Source of the DNA: Halomonas litopenaei
GTDB lineage: Bacteria > Pseudomonadota > Gammaproteobacteria > Pseudomonadales > Halomonadaceae
Direction of reading: 5' to 3'
Length of the DNA: 64,000 nt
NCBI RefSeq assembly: GCF_003045775.1
Contig: NZ_PXNS01000010.1
Location: 62,001 to 126,000, forward strand
Shown: positions 55,247 through 64,000 of the stretch, in pieces
How the letters are laid out: each line of letters opens with the position of its first letter
How positions within the stretch are numbered: position 1 is the stretch's first letter
Notes under the pieces: model-generated
What the model was told of the DNA's origin: nothing
Database searches by the model: none
The model's input: only the letters and a program-made list of their open reading frames with translations
Position numbers and translations under genes: made by a program

Positions 55247-55990
55247 TTACTCGCTGTCGATCGGTACCAGTCGTCGCCAGAGCCGGCCATCCAGGCGCTC
55301 GAGGGGCGAGAAGCTGCTCTTGTAGCTCATCTTGCGGCACTCCTCGATCCAGTAGCCCAGATAGACGTGGGGAAGTCCCTTCAGGGATGCCATCTGGATC
55401 AGAGCCAGCACAGCCTGGGTGCCAAGAGAACGGCGCTCGAGGCTGTGGTCCGGGTCGAAGAAGGTGTAGATGGCGGACAAGCCGTGGCGCAGCTCGTCGA
55501 AGGCCGATACCGCTACCAGCTTTCCGTCCAGGCGCATCTCCAGCAGTCTCGCGTAGGGCTGATCGAGGCTCAGGAAGGTACGGTACTGCTCGTGACTCGG
55601 TGGGAACATGTCGCCGTCATGGTGGCGCGTGCAGATATAGCGGGCGTAGAGGTCGTAGTGGCGGGAGTCGAACTGCGCCGGCACCACCTCGATGGTCAGG
55701 TCGGCATTGCGCCGCATCAGGCGTCGCTGGGTGCGATTGGGGCTAAAGTCCGCTACCGGGATTCGCACGGAGATGCAGGCGTGGCAGCCTTCACAGTGAG
55801 GGCGGTAAAGATGCAGACCGCTGCGACGGAAGCCAAGTAGCGTAAGCGCGTCATATACGCCCTGTCCCGGGGATTCCTTGGGATCCAGGAACAGGGTGGT
55901 CGCTTCCTTGCCCGGCAGATAGCTGCAGGCGTGCGGCACAGTAAGAAAGAACCGCAGGTCGCGTACGGGTTGACGCGGTGTATTGCTGCT
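55247..55990 (-). CDS. ate: Aspartate/glutamate leucyl- or arginyl-tRNA-protein transferase
   Basis: This N-end-rule transferase (Bpt/Ate type) adds an amino acid to N-terminal Asp or Glu (in bacterial Bpt, leucine). It has 247 residues. The N-terminal cysteine domain is visible as HACSYLPGKEATTLFLDP and PHCEGCHACISVRIPV. The GNAT-like C-terminal domain has GTQAVLALIQMASLKGLPHVYLGYWI. I choose TTG at 55990, with GGGAGA 8 bp upstream; an ATG at 56020 lacks any ribosome site. It is paired with aat, clpS and clpA in the same pathway. Also called bpt. Confidence 0.93.
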   Translation of the reverse strand, partial: SSNTPRQPVRDLRFFLTVPHACSYLPGKEATTLFLDPKESPGQGVYDALTLLGFRRSGLHLYRPHCEGCHACISVRIPVADFSPNRTQRRLMRRNADLTIEVVPAQFDSRHYDLYARYICTRHHDGDMFPPSHEQYRTFLSLDQPYARLLEMRLDGKLVAVSAFDELRHGLSAIYTFFDPDHSLERRSLGTQAVLALIQMASLKGLPHVYLGYWIEECRKMSYKSSFSPLERLDGRLWRRLVPIDSE

Positions 55991-56091
55991 CAAGGCTGCC
56001 GTCTCCCTGTCGGATGGCATCGAGTGATGGATCAGGCGTTGGTATGGGTCGTGTCAATGGTGGTCGTCATACATTGCCTACTGATACCACG

Positions 56092-56808
56092 TCATTCACC
56101 GATGCCGGTGAATGACCATGCCGGCGTCGTCAGGCTGTCTCTGTCCAGATCATCCAGCCACCTCTCAAGATAGCCGATGAAGGCTGATCGAGCGATACCT
56201 CGAGCGCCGAGGCTGGCCAGGTGGGGCGTGTGCATCTGGCAGTCGATCAGACGCCCGCCGCCGGCCGCCATGGCGCGGGCCAGATGCACCAGGGCGATCT
56301 TGGAGGCGTCGGCCTCGCGGCTGAACATCGATTCGCCGAAAAATACCGGTCCCAGGGCGACACCGTAGAGCCCGCCGACCAGCCGGTCGTCACGCCAGAT
56401 TTCCACCGAGTGAGCGACCCCCTCCCGGTGCAGGTCGCAGTAGGCGTCACGCATTTCATCGGTGATCCAGGTGCCTGACGCATGACCATCGTTGCGCGGT
56501 GCAGCACAGGCATCGATGATGGCGTCGAACGCCTGGTCGGCGGTGGCGCGAAAGTTCCCGTTGCGTAGCCGCTTGGCGAGGCTTCGGCGCACGCGTAGCT
56601 CTTCGGGGTGCAACACCATGCGCGGATCGGGGCTCCACCAGAGAATCGGCTGGTCGTCGCTGTACCAGGGGAAGATTCCGCGGCGGTAGGCCTCTATCAG
56701 CCATTCGGGAGATAGGCCGCCGCCAGCGGCCAGCAGGCCGTCCGGGTCGTCGAGGGCAATATCGACCGAAGGAAAGGTCACAGGATGTTCGTTGAGCCAG
56801 GGCAGCAT
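56092..56808 (-). CDS. aat: Leucyl/phenylalanyl-tRNA--protein transferase
   Basis: Aat adds Leu or Phe to N-terminal Lys or Arg, creating N-degrons for ClpS-ClpAP. It has 238 residues. Motifs: [43 protein letters not shown] at the N-terminus, [32 protein letters not shown], and [20 protein letters not shown] ahead of the ATG at 56808 sets the start. A small ACCG/CGGT stem overlaps its stop. ate lies 101 bp downstream; ftsK is divergent. Confidence 0.96.
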   Translation of the reverse strand: MLPWLNEHPVTFPSVDIALDDPDGLLAAGGGLSPEWLIEAYRRGIFPWYSDDQPILWWSPDPRMVLHPEELRVRRSLAKRLRNGNFRATADQAFDAIIDACAAPRNDGHASGTWITDEMRDAYCDLHREGVAHSVEIWRDDRLVGGLYGVALGPVFFGESMFSREADASKIALVHLARAMAAGGGRLIDCQMHTPHLASLGARGIARSAFIGYLERWLDDLDRDSLTTPAWSFTGIGE

Positions 56809-56947
56809 GGGGCTCCCTTTGCAATACCGGGTGGAAGATGGGGCAGTGTGCCCCCAGCCCGCGCTTCGCTCAAGGTATGCTGGGCCTATTCGCTCACCGG
56901 CTGGCTCGGTATCATGACCTCCAGTCAGAAGGATGGAAGACGCCGTT

Positions 56948-59900
56948 ATGGCGCAAGGGGAAGGCCGTTTGAGTGCCAACAAGAAGTCCATGTCGTCGCG
57001 CGCGACGGCGGCAGCCGCCAAGGAGACCGCCCGCAAGGTCGGGTTGCGTCTGCATGGCTCTGCCAGGGAAGGTGTGATCATCGTACTGCTGGCTGCCTGC
57101 GTATTCCTGCTGCTGGCTCTGTTCAGCTTCGAGCCGGCGGATCCCGGCTGGTCGAGCAGTGGCCCCGAGACCGCGGTGGCCAACTGGATGGGCCCCATCG
57201 GTGCCTGGCTCGCCGACGTGCTGTATTCGTTGTTTGGCATCAGCGCCCTGTGGTGGCCAGGCATGCTGGCGTTTGCCGCCTGGTACCTGATCCGTTCCCG
57301 TCGAGTGGAGTTCGAGTGGGATGCGACCGCCCTGGCCGTGCGCTGCGGCGGGCTGATTCTGCTGCTGCTGGGCTGCACCACTCTGGGGGCGCTCTACTTC
57401 CATCAGCCCGACAGTGTGTTGCCATACTCCACCGGTGGCATCCTCGGAGTCGGGCTGGTCGGCGCCCTGCGGCCACTGGTGGGTGTCGGCGGAACAGGTC
57501 TGCTCGCCGTTGTCGCTATCCTGGGCGGAATGCCGCTGTTTACCGGGTTGTCCTGGCTCAATGTCATGGACGAGGCGGGCCACCGTTGTCTGTTGCTGGG
57601 ACGCTGGCTCAAGTCCCGCTTCGCGTCGTCTAAAGACGAGGACGACGCAGGGCAGAGCGCCGACCAGCACAGTGCACCTGAGCCCAGGGCCAAGGCGTCA
57701 TCGCCGATCGACAGCGAAGATGGCGAGGAAAGCGATACGACGCCCCGGCCGTCCTTGTGGCAGCGCCTGCGCGGCAAGGGGACACCGACCGACCTGAATG
57801 AGGCCGCGGGGTCGTCCATGGGCGACGACGGCAACACCGATATTCCCTGGGACGTGGCGGAATCCACGCCGTCGGCCAAGCAGCCTGGCGCTGCCTATAC
57901 CGAACGCTTTGCCGAGGCCGCGCCTCGCCGTCGCCATGAAGGTAGCGTTCAGGACGGCACCACAACGCCGCGGGACACCCGTCCCACCGAACCTGAGGGC
58001 GGGCGGCGAGAGCCGACCCTGACCCCGGAGCCCACGGCTTCCAGAGAGCGGCGAGAGCCGACCCTGGGCGGCAGTTTTGCGGCAGGGGCACCTTCGGCGG
58101 CAAGGGCAGAAGAGCCGATGTCGCTGCGTGCAGAGAGGGATGCGCCGGTGCCTTCGCCTGAACGTGCAAGCGAGCCGAGCTCTTTAGAGGCCCCCGAAGC
58201 CGGGCCTACTGCTCAGGCACGCTCTCCACAGGCGCGTTCTCCACAGGCGCCCGAAGCCGCGCCAGCCGCGCAGGGTTCTCAACAGGCGCCCGAAACCGCG
58301 CCTGGCTCTCCACAGGCGCGCTCTCCACAGGCGCGCTCTTCACAGGCGCCCGAAGCCGCGCCAGCCGCGCCTAGCTCTTCTCAGGCGCCCGAAACCGCGC
58401 CCGCCGCGCCAGCCGATCCACAGGAGCGCTCTCCGCAGACGCCCGAAGCCGCGCCAGCCGCGCCTGGCTCGTCTCAGGAGTCCGAATCTGTGCCGTCCGC
58501 GCCGGCGACTGGCGCTCCACAGGAGCCGCGTCGGGAAGAGCCCGCTCGCGGGGAGGAGCCGTCGAGCCAGGAGGGGCTCTCGAGCGGGGAGGAGCCGTCG
58601 AGCCACCAGACGCAGCCTCGTCGAGAGGAGCGTCGTGCCGAGGAAATCCCCGAGCCGGTGCTGCCTGATGATGGTGGCGCCCTGGCTGGCGGCGCCATCG
58701 CTGCAGGGGCGGGTGCCGGTCTGTTGGCGGCCACCCATGAGGCGCCGCGTAGTGTCTCGAGTCAGGCCCCCAGTTCTTCTTCCCGTCCGTCTTCTGCTGA
58801 GGACGCTGGTCAGGATGCTGGTCAGCGCGTGCAGCAGGAAGCGGAGCGCAGCGACGCCGGCACGCCGGCCGAGCCTCCCCGCGCTGAGCCAGGTCACGAC
58901 GCCGCGGGCGGGAATGTTGCCGGAGGCCACGACAGCGTGGGCGAAGGACGTGTGGCTACCGCCGAGCAAGCCCGTGAGGCCGCCGACAACGACGGCCCGA
59001 CGCTGTGGACGGTAGAGCACCTGCAAAGCCAGCGTCCCGGTTTCGATGACCTGCCGGAACCCGACGGCGAGCTGCCAAGCCTCAGGCTATTGACCCCGCC
59101 GGAGCCGCATCAGCCCAACTACACCGAGCAGCAACTGGCCGACATGGCGGAGTTGCTCGAGATGCGCCTGCGCGAATACGGCGTCAAGGCCGAGGTCGTC
59201 GATACCTGGCCGGGCCCGGTCATCACCCGCTTCGAGATCAAGCCGGCAGCGGGGGTGAAGGTGTCCAAGATCAGCAACCTGGCCAAGGACCTGGCGCGTT
59301 CGCTGATGGTCAAGAGCGTACGGGTGGTGGAGGTGATACCCGGCCGTCCCACCGTGGGTATCGAGATCCCCAACCCCAATCGCGCGATGATCCGCCTGCG
59401 TGAGGTGATCGACTCGGACCGTTACCAGCACGAGGCCTCCGGTCTCACCATGGCGCTGGGTCAGGACATCGGCGGCGCCGCGGTGGTGGCCAACCTGGGC
59501 AAGATGCCCCACGTGCTGGTCGCCGGTACCACCGGCTCGGGCAAGTCGGTCGGGGTTAACGCCATGCTGATCTCGATGCTGCTCAAGGCGACCCCCGACG
59601 AGCTTCGGCTGATCATGGTCGACCCCAAGATGCTGGAGCTGTCGGTCTATGACGGTATCCCGCACCTGCTGGCGCCGGTGGTCACCGACATGAAGGAGGC
59701 CGCCAACGCCCTGCGCTGGTGCGTGGCCGAAATGGAGCGTCGCTACAAGCTGATGGCCGCCATGGGAGTGCGCAACATCGCCGGCTTCAACAGCAAGCTC
59801 GATGAGGCCGAGCGGGCCGGTGCCCAGGTTGCCGATCCGTTATGGGAGCCCCAGCCCTGGGAGATGCACCAGACCCCGCCGGTGCTGGAAAAGCTGCCCT

Positions 59901-60571
59901 ACATCGTGGTGGTGATCGACGAATTTGCCGACATGTTCATGATCGTCGGCAAGAAGGTCGAGGAGCTGATCGCCCGACTGGCGCAGAAGGCCCGCGCCGC
60001 CGGTATCCATCTGGTGTTGGCGACCCAGCGTCCCTCGGTGGACGTGGTCACCGGCCTGATCAAGGCCAACATCCCCACCCGCATGGCCTTCCAGGTGTCG
60101 TCGCGGGTCGACTCCCGCACCATCCTCGATCAGGGCGGCGCCGAGAACCTGCTGGGCCATGGTGACATGCTCTACTTGCCGGCGGGCTCCGGTCAGCCGA
60201 CCCGCGTGCACGGCGCCTTCGTCGATGACGATGAGGTGCACCGAGTGGTGGAAGACTGGAAGCGGCGCGGCGAGCCCGAGTACATCGACGAGATCCTCTC
60301 CGGTGGTGTTTCCGCCGATGCCCTGACCGGGCTCGAGGCCGAAGGCACCGGCGATGACAGCGACGCCGAGCAGGACGCCCTCTATGACGAGGCCGTGGCC
60401 TTTGTCACCGAGACGCGCCGGGCCTCGATCTCGGCGGTCCAGCGGCGCTTCAAGATCGGCTACAACCGTGCCGCACGCCTGGTCGAGGCCATGGAGATGG
60501 CCGGGGTGGTATCGTCCATGGGCAGCAACGGCGGGCGAGAGGTGCTGGCACCGCCGCCCACCGCAGGCTAA
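56948..60571 (+). CDS. ftsK: DNA translocase FtsK
   Basis: FtsK couples septum formation to chromosome-dimer resolution by pumping DNA at the division site. The 1207-residue protein has a four-helix membrane domain (about residues 40-205) and a long low-complexity linker (about 220-700) rich in Pro, Ala, Gln, Ser and Glu. Motor domains follow, with Walker [17 protein letters not shown] (about 857-872) and Walker [21 protein letters not shown]-terminal gamma winged helix reads KOPS ([22 protein letters not shown]). The ATG at 56948 has GGAAG 7 bp upstream; an ATG at 56933 is too close to its AAGG. It is divergent from aat. Confidence 0.96.
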   Translation: MAQGEGRLSANKKSMSSRATAAAAKETARKVGLRLHGSAREGVIIVLLAACVFLLLALFSFEPADPGWSSSGPETAVANWMGPIGAWLADVLYSLFGISALWWPGMLAFAAWYLIRSRRVEFEWDATALAVRCGGLILLLLGCTTLGALYFHQPDSVLPYSTGGILGVGLVGALRPLVGVGGTGLLAVVAILGGMPLFTGLSWLNVMDEAGHRCLLLGRWLKSRFASSKDEDDAGQSADQHSAPEPRAKASSPIDSEDGEESDTTPRPSLWQRLRGKGTPTDLNEAAGSSMGDDGNTDIPWDVAESTPSAKQPGAAYTERFAEAAPRRRHEGSVQDGTTTPRDTRPTEPEGGRREPTLTPEPTASRERREPTLGGSFAAGAPSAARAEEPMSLRAERDAPVPSPERASEPSSLEAPEAGPTAQARSPQARSPQAPEAAPAAQGSQQAPETAPGSPQARSPQARSSQAPEAAPAAPSSSQAPETAPAAPADPQERSPQTPEAAPAAPGSSQESESVPSAPATGAPQEPRREEPARGEEPSSQEGLSSGEEPSSHQTQPRREERRAEEIPEPVLPDDGGALAGGAIAAGAGAGLLAATHEAPRSVSSQAPSSSSRPSSAEDAGQDAGQRVQQEAERSDAGTPAEPPRAEPGHDAAGGNVAGGHDSVGEGRVATAEQAREAADNDGPTLWTVEHLQSQRPGFDDLPEPDGELPSLRLLTPPEPHQPNYTEQQLADMAELLEMRLREYGVKAEVVDTWPGPVITRFEIKPAAGVKVSKISNLAKDLARSLMVKSVRVVEVIPGRPTVGIEIPNPNRAMIRLREVIDSDRYQHEASGLTMALGQDIGGAAVVANLGKMPHVLVAGTTGSGKSVGVNAMLISMLLKATPDELRLIMVDPKMLELSVYDGIPHLLAPVVTDMKEAANALRWCVAEMERRYKLMAAMGVRNIAGFNSKLDEAERAGAQVADPLWEPQPWEMHQTPPVLEKLPYIVVVIDEFADMFMIVGKKVEELIARLAQKARAAGIHLVLATQRPSVDVVTGLIKANIPTRMAFQVSSRVDSRTILDQGGAENLLGHGDMLYLPAGSGQPTRVHGAFVDDDEVHRVVEDWKRRGEPEYIDEILSGGVSADALTGLEAEGTGDDSDAEQDALYDEAVAFVTETRRASISAVQRRFKIGYNRAARLVEAMEMAGVVSSMGSNGGREVLAPPPTAG
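58200..58500 (+). repeat. Coding repeats in the FtsK linker
   Basis: This stretch encodes recurring peptide modules of the pattern (ARSPQ/SSQ)APE(A/T)APAAP, repeated about eight times with variation. At DNA level CACAGGCGC and GCGCCAGCCGCGCC recur. It lies wholly inside the FtsK linker, where length polymorphism is tolerated. Confidence 0.8.
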
Positions 60572-60580
60572 CCCGATCGG

Positions 60581-60614
60581 CGCGACACTGTCTCCATTTG
60601 GGGACAGTGTCGCG
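60581..60614 (+). terminator. Hairpin between ftsK and lolA
   Basis: A 12-bp perfect stem (CGCGACACTGTC with its complement, 60581-60592 and 60603-60614) begins 9 bp after the ftsK stop. The T-tract is poor, so readthrough into lolA is possible. Confidence 0.6.
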
Positions 60615-60759
60615 TCAGGATGTAATCACCATGCAAGAGGGTGTCACGACCGGGTTCAGCGGCAACTTGCCAGGCATACTGGACTCAAACGGACATCCTC
60701 CCGGCGCCGGAGCCGCTCCGGCGCGACAAGGATTTCGACGATTTCGACGGAGAGACGCT

Positions 60760-61398
60760 ATGCCCGCACGCCTTACCTTGAGTTCCGGTCTTGCCACGCT
60801 GGCCCTGGCGCTGGCGATCCCCGCCACCGCCCTGGCCGACGGCGCTGAGCGCCTGACCCGCATGCTGGAGCCGTTGAACACCTATTCCGCCGACTTCGAG
60901 CAGCAGATCCTCGACGGCAGTGGCCAGCGCCTGCAGCAGACCGAAGGGCACATGTGGCTGTCGCGCCCCGGCAAGTTCCGCTGGGAGGTCAAGGCACCTT
61001 ACGAGCAGATCGTGGTCTCTGACGGCGACGAGGTCACCCTCTATGACCCCGATCTCGAGCAGGCCACCATCCAGCCGCTGGATGAGCGCATCACCCACAC
61101 CCCGGCTCTGCTGCTGTCCGGCAGCGCCAACGAGCTCACCGACAGCTACGAGGTCAAGAGCTCGCAGCAAGGCACCGCCGAGACCTTCACCCTGGAGCCC
61201 AAGGCCTCGGACACCCTGTTCGAAAGCCTGCGCCTGACCTTCTACAGCGAGCAGCTGGCGGCGCTGGAGATGACCGACAGCACCGGTCAGCGTACCGCCA
61301 TCGCCTTCGATAATGCCGAGCAGAACGGCAACATCGATGACCAGCGCTACCGCTTCGAGGTGCCCGAGGGTACCGACGTGATCCGCCAGACCCGCTGA
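60760..61398 (+). CDS. lolA: Outer-membrane lipoprotein carrier protein LolA
   Basis: LolA ferries lipoproteins from LolCDE to LolB across the periplasm. The 212-residue precursor has a signal peptide (SGLATLALALAIPATALADG, cleavage near residue 24). LNTYSADFEQQILDGSGQ, MWLSRPGKFRWEVKAPYEQIVVSDGDEVTLYDPDLEQ and a C-terminal EVPEGTDVIRQ follow, all typical of LolA. GGAGAG sets the ATG at 60760. It follows ftsK as in pseudomonads, but the usual next gene (rarA) is absent. Confidence 0.95.
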   Translation: MPARLTLSSGLATLALALAIPATALADGAERLTRMLEPLNTYSADFEQQILDGSGQRLQQTEGHMWLSRPGKFRWEVKAPYEQIVVSDGDEVTLYDPDLEQATIQPLDERITHTPALLLSGSANELTDSYEVKSSQQGTAETFTLEPKASDTLFESLRLTFYSEQLAALEMTDSTGQRTAIAFDNAEQNGNIDDQRYRFEVPEGTDVIRQTR

Positions 61399-61405
61399 TC
61401 ACACC

Positions 61406-61435
61406 GGCCGCCGCCGTTCCCGTTCGGCGGCGGCC
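61406..61435 (+). terminator. GC stem after lolA
   Basis: A perfect 10-bp stem GGCCGCCGCC/GGCGGCGGCC, loop GTTCCCGTTC, lies 7 bp after the lolA stop. No T-run follows. Confidence 0.55.
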
Positions 61436-61610
61436 TCCCTTCCGCACCTTTTCCACGGCCTCCCATTTTCTGTCCGTTCCCTCCTTACCGTGCGCTATCG
61501 AGCACGCCGCTTGTCCCCGATCAACCCTGAAGTCTACTGCGACCTTGGCCCAATAGTGTGAGCCGACTAGGGAAACTACTATCCCGGGTATCGTTTTCAC
61601 GAGGTGCCCC

Positions 61611-63398
<1,788 letters not shown>

Positions 63399-63522
63399 AC
63401 CGATTGGCCGTCGGTGTCCACCGGCGGCTATCTTCTGTTCAGGATCGGCCATCGTCATTTTCCTCGTAGCGAGGCGCAGGCCGCCAGTGGCTACGCATGC
63501 GACCTTCAATCAGGAGTGTCTA

Positions 63523-64000
63523 ATGAGCAACATCTACGACCAGGGCATGCCGCGCAACGCGGCCAACCACGTGGCTATCTCGCCGTTGACCTTCATCGAA
63601 CGCGCGGCCAGCGTCTATCCGGACCTGCCGGCGGTGGTCCACGGCCAGACGCGCCGCGACTGGGCCACCACCTGGCAGCGCTGCCGGCGACTGGCCTCGG
63701 CACTGGAGCGTCGTGGACTCGGCAAGGGGGATACGGTGTCGGTGATGCTGCCCAATGTGCCGGCGATGTTCGAGGCTCACTTTGGCGTGCCCCTGGTCGG
63801 TTGCGTACTCAACACCCTGAATATCCGTCTCGATGCCTCGGCGATTGCCTACATGCTGGAACACGCCGAGACCCGGGCGATCCTGGTGGACCCGGAGTTT
63901 GTCGAGGTGGTACGTGAGGCGATCAAGGGCCTCGATAAACCGCCTCTGATCATCGACGTGCTGGATCCCGAGTTCGAGGGCCAGGCCGAGCGCCTGGGCG
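63523..64000 (+). CDS. AMP-dependent acyl-CoA synthetase/ligase, N-terminal part (cut by window end)
   Basis: The frame opens with ATG at 63523 (AGGAG 10 bp upstream) and is still open at the last base, giving 159 residues. MSNIYDQGMPRNAANHVAISPLTFIERAASVYPDLPAVV is the N-terminal pattern of medium/long-chain acyl-CoA synthetases of the AlkK/FadD-like type. RLASALERRGLGKGDTVSVMLPNVPAMFEAHFGVPLVGCVLNTLNIRL matches the first ANL-fold motif. The P-loop and adenylate motifs lie outside. It probably activates fatty acids for the upstream dehydrogenase. Confidence 0.92.
   Translation, partial: MSNIYDQGMPRNAANHVAISPLTFIERAASVYPDLPAVVHGQTRRDWATTWQRCRRLASALERRGLGKGDTVSVMLPNVPAMFEAHFGVPLVGCVLNTLNIRLDASAIAYMLEHAETRAILVDPEFVEVVREAIKGLDKPPLIIDVLDPEFEGQAERLG

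Overview
This window is a gene-dense, GC-rich stretch of chromosome from a gammaproteobacterium, most likely a member of the Halomonadaceae (Halomonas or a relative). The assignment rests on protein resemblance and on a housekeeping gene order (purB-hflD-mnmA, icd-clpS-clpA-infA-ate-aat-ftsK-lolA) that I recall from Pseudomonas-like genomes. No database was searched. I found no rRNA, tRNA, CRISPR array, prophage or complete insertion sequence.

Layout. 1-1.9 kb: the end of sucC and all of sucD, closed by a clear terminator. 1.97-6.3 kb (minus strand): a glycosyltransferase/membrane-protein pair and RNase II (rnb). 6.5-13.8 kb: a self-contained N-acetylglucosamine operon with a GntR regulator, nagA, a SIS-type GlcN6P deaminase, an EIIA-HPr-EI phosphotransferase fusion and a IICB transporter. 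It is preceded by five TGG-starting half-sites at an exact 11-bp period. 14-16.2 kb: a HAD phosphatase, a 163-bp MITE-like element and an AGE-family sugar isomerase/epimerase. 16.3-18.7 kb: ycjX-ycjF. 18.8-24.6 kb: an MFS exporter with a GlxA-type regulator, a YidK-type sodium symporter and small stress or unknown genes. 24.7-29.1 kb: amidase, gabT and gabD (GABA catabolism). 29.4-36 kb: a large protein with two DUF1266-like segments, an NlpC/P60 lipoprotein, a LysR/YnfM-type MFS divergent pair and a periplasmic MsrA. 36-41 kb: a TVP38-flavoprotein fusion, a CDP-alcohol phosphatidyltransferase, a SlyD-like FKBP, a small membrane protein and slyB.

41.4-61.4 kb is the housekeeping block: aceA (long-form isocitrate lyase), a GNAT-roxA pair, purB, hflD-mnmA, nudJ-rluE, icd, clpS, clpA, infA, ate, aat, ftsK and lolA. 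Two non-coding intervals stand out in it. One is a 270-bp region dense in perfect stems between clpA and infA. The other is a roughly 490-bp array of degenerate 64-85 bp tandem units between ate and infA. The window ends with an acyl-CoA dehydrogenase and the start of an acyl-CoA ligase.

Functionally the window joins central carbon entry points: succinyl-CoA, isocitrate at the TCA/glyoxylate branch, GABA to succinate, GlcNAc to fructose-6-phosphate, and fatty acyl-CoA. It also carries translation and proteolysis quality-control genes (N-end rule: ate, aat, clpS, clpA). I see no obvious undescribed defence or mobile system. The best leads are the infA-upstream repeat array, the clpA-infA structured interval, the phased nag operator, the TGTAGTC sites upstream of aceA and the DUF1266-like tandem protein.
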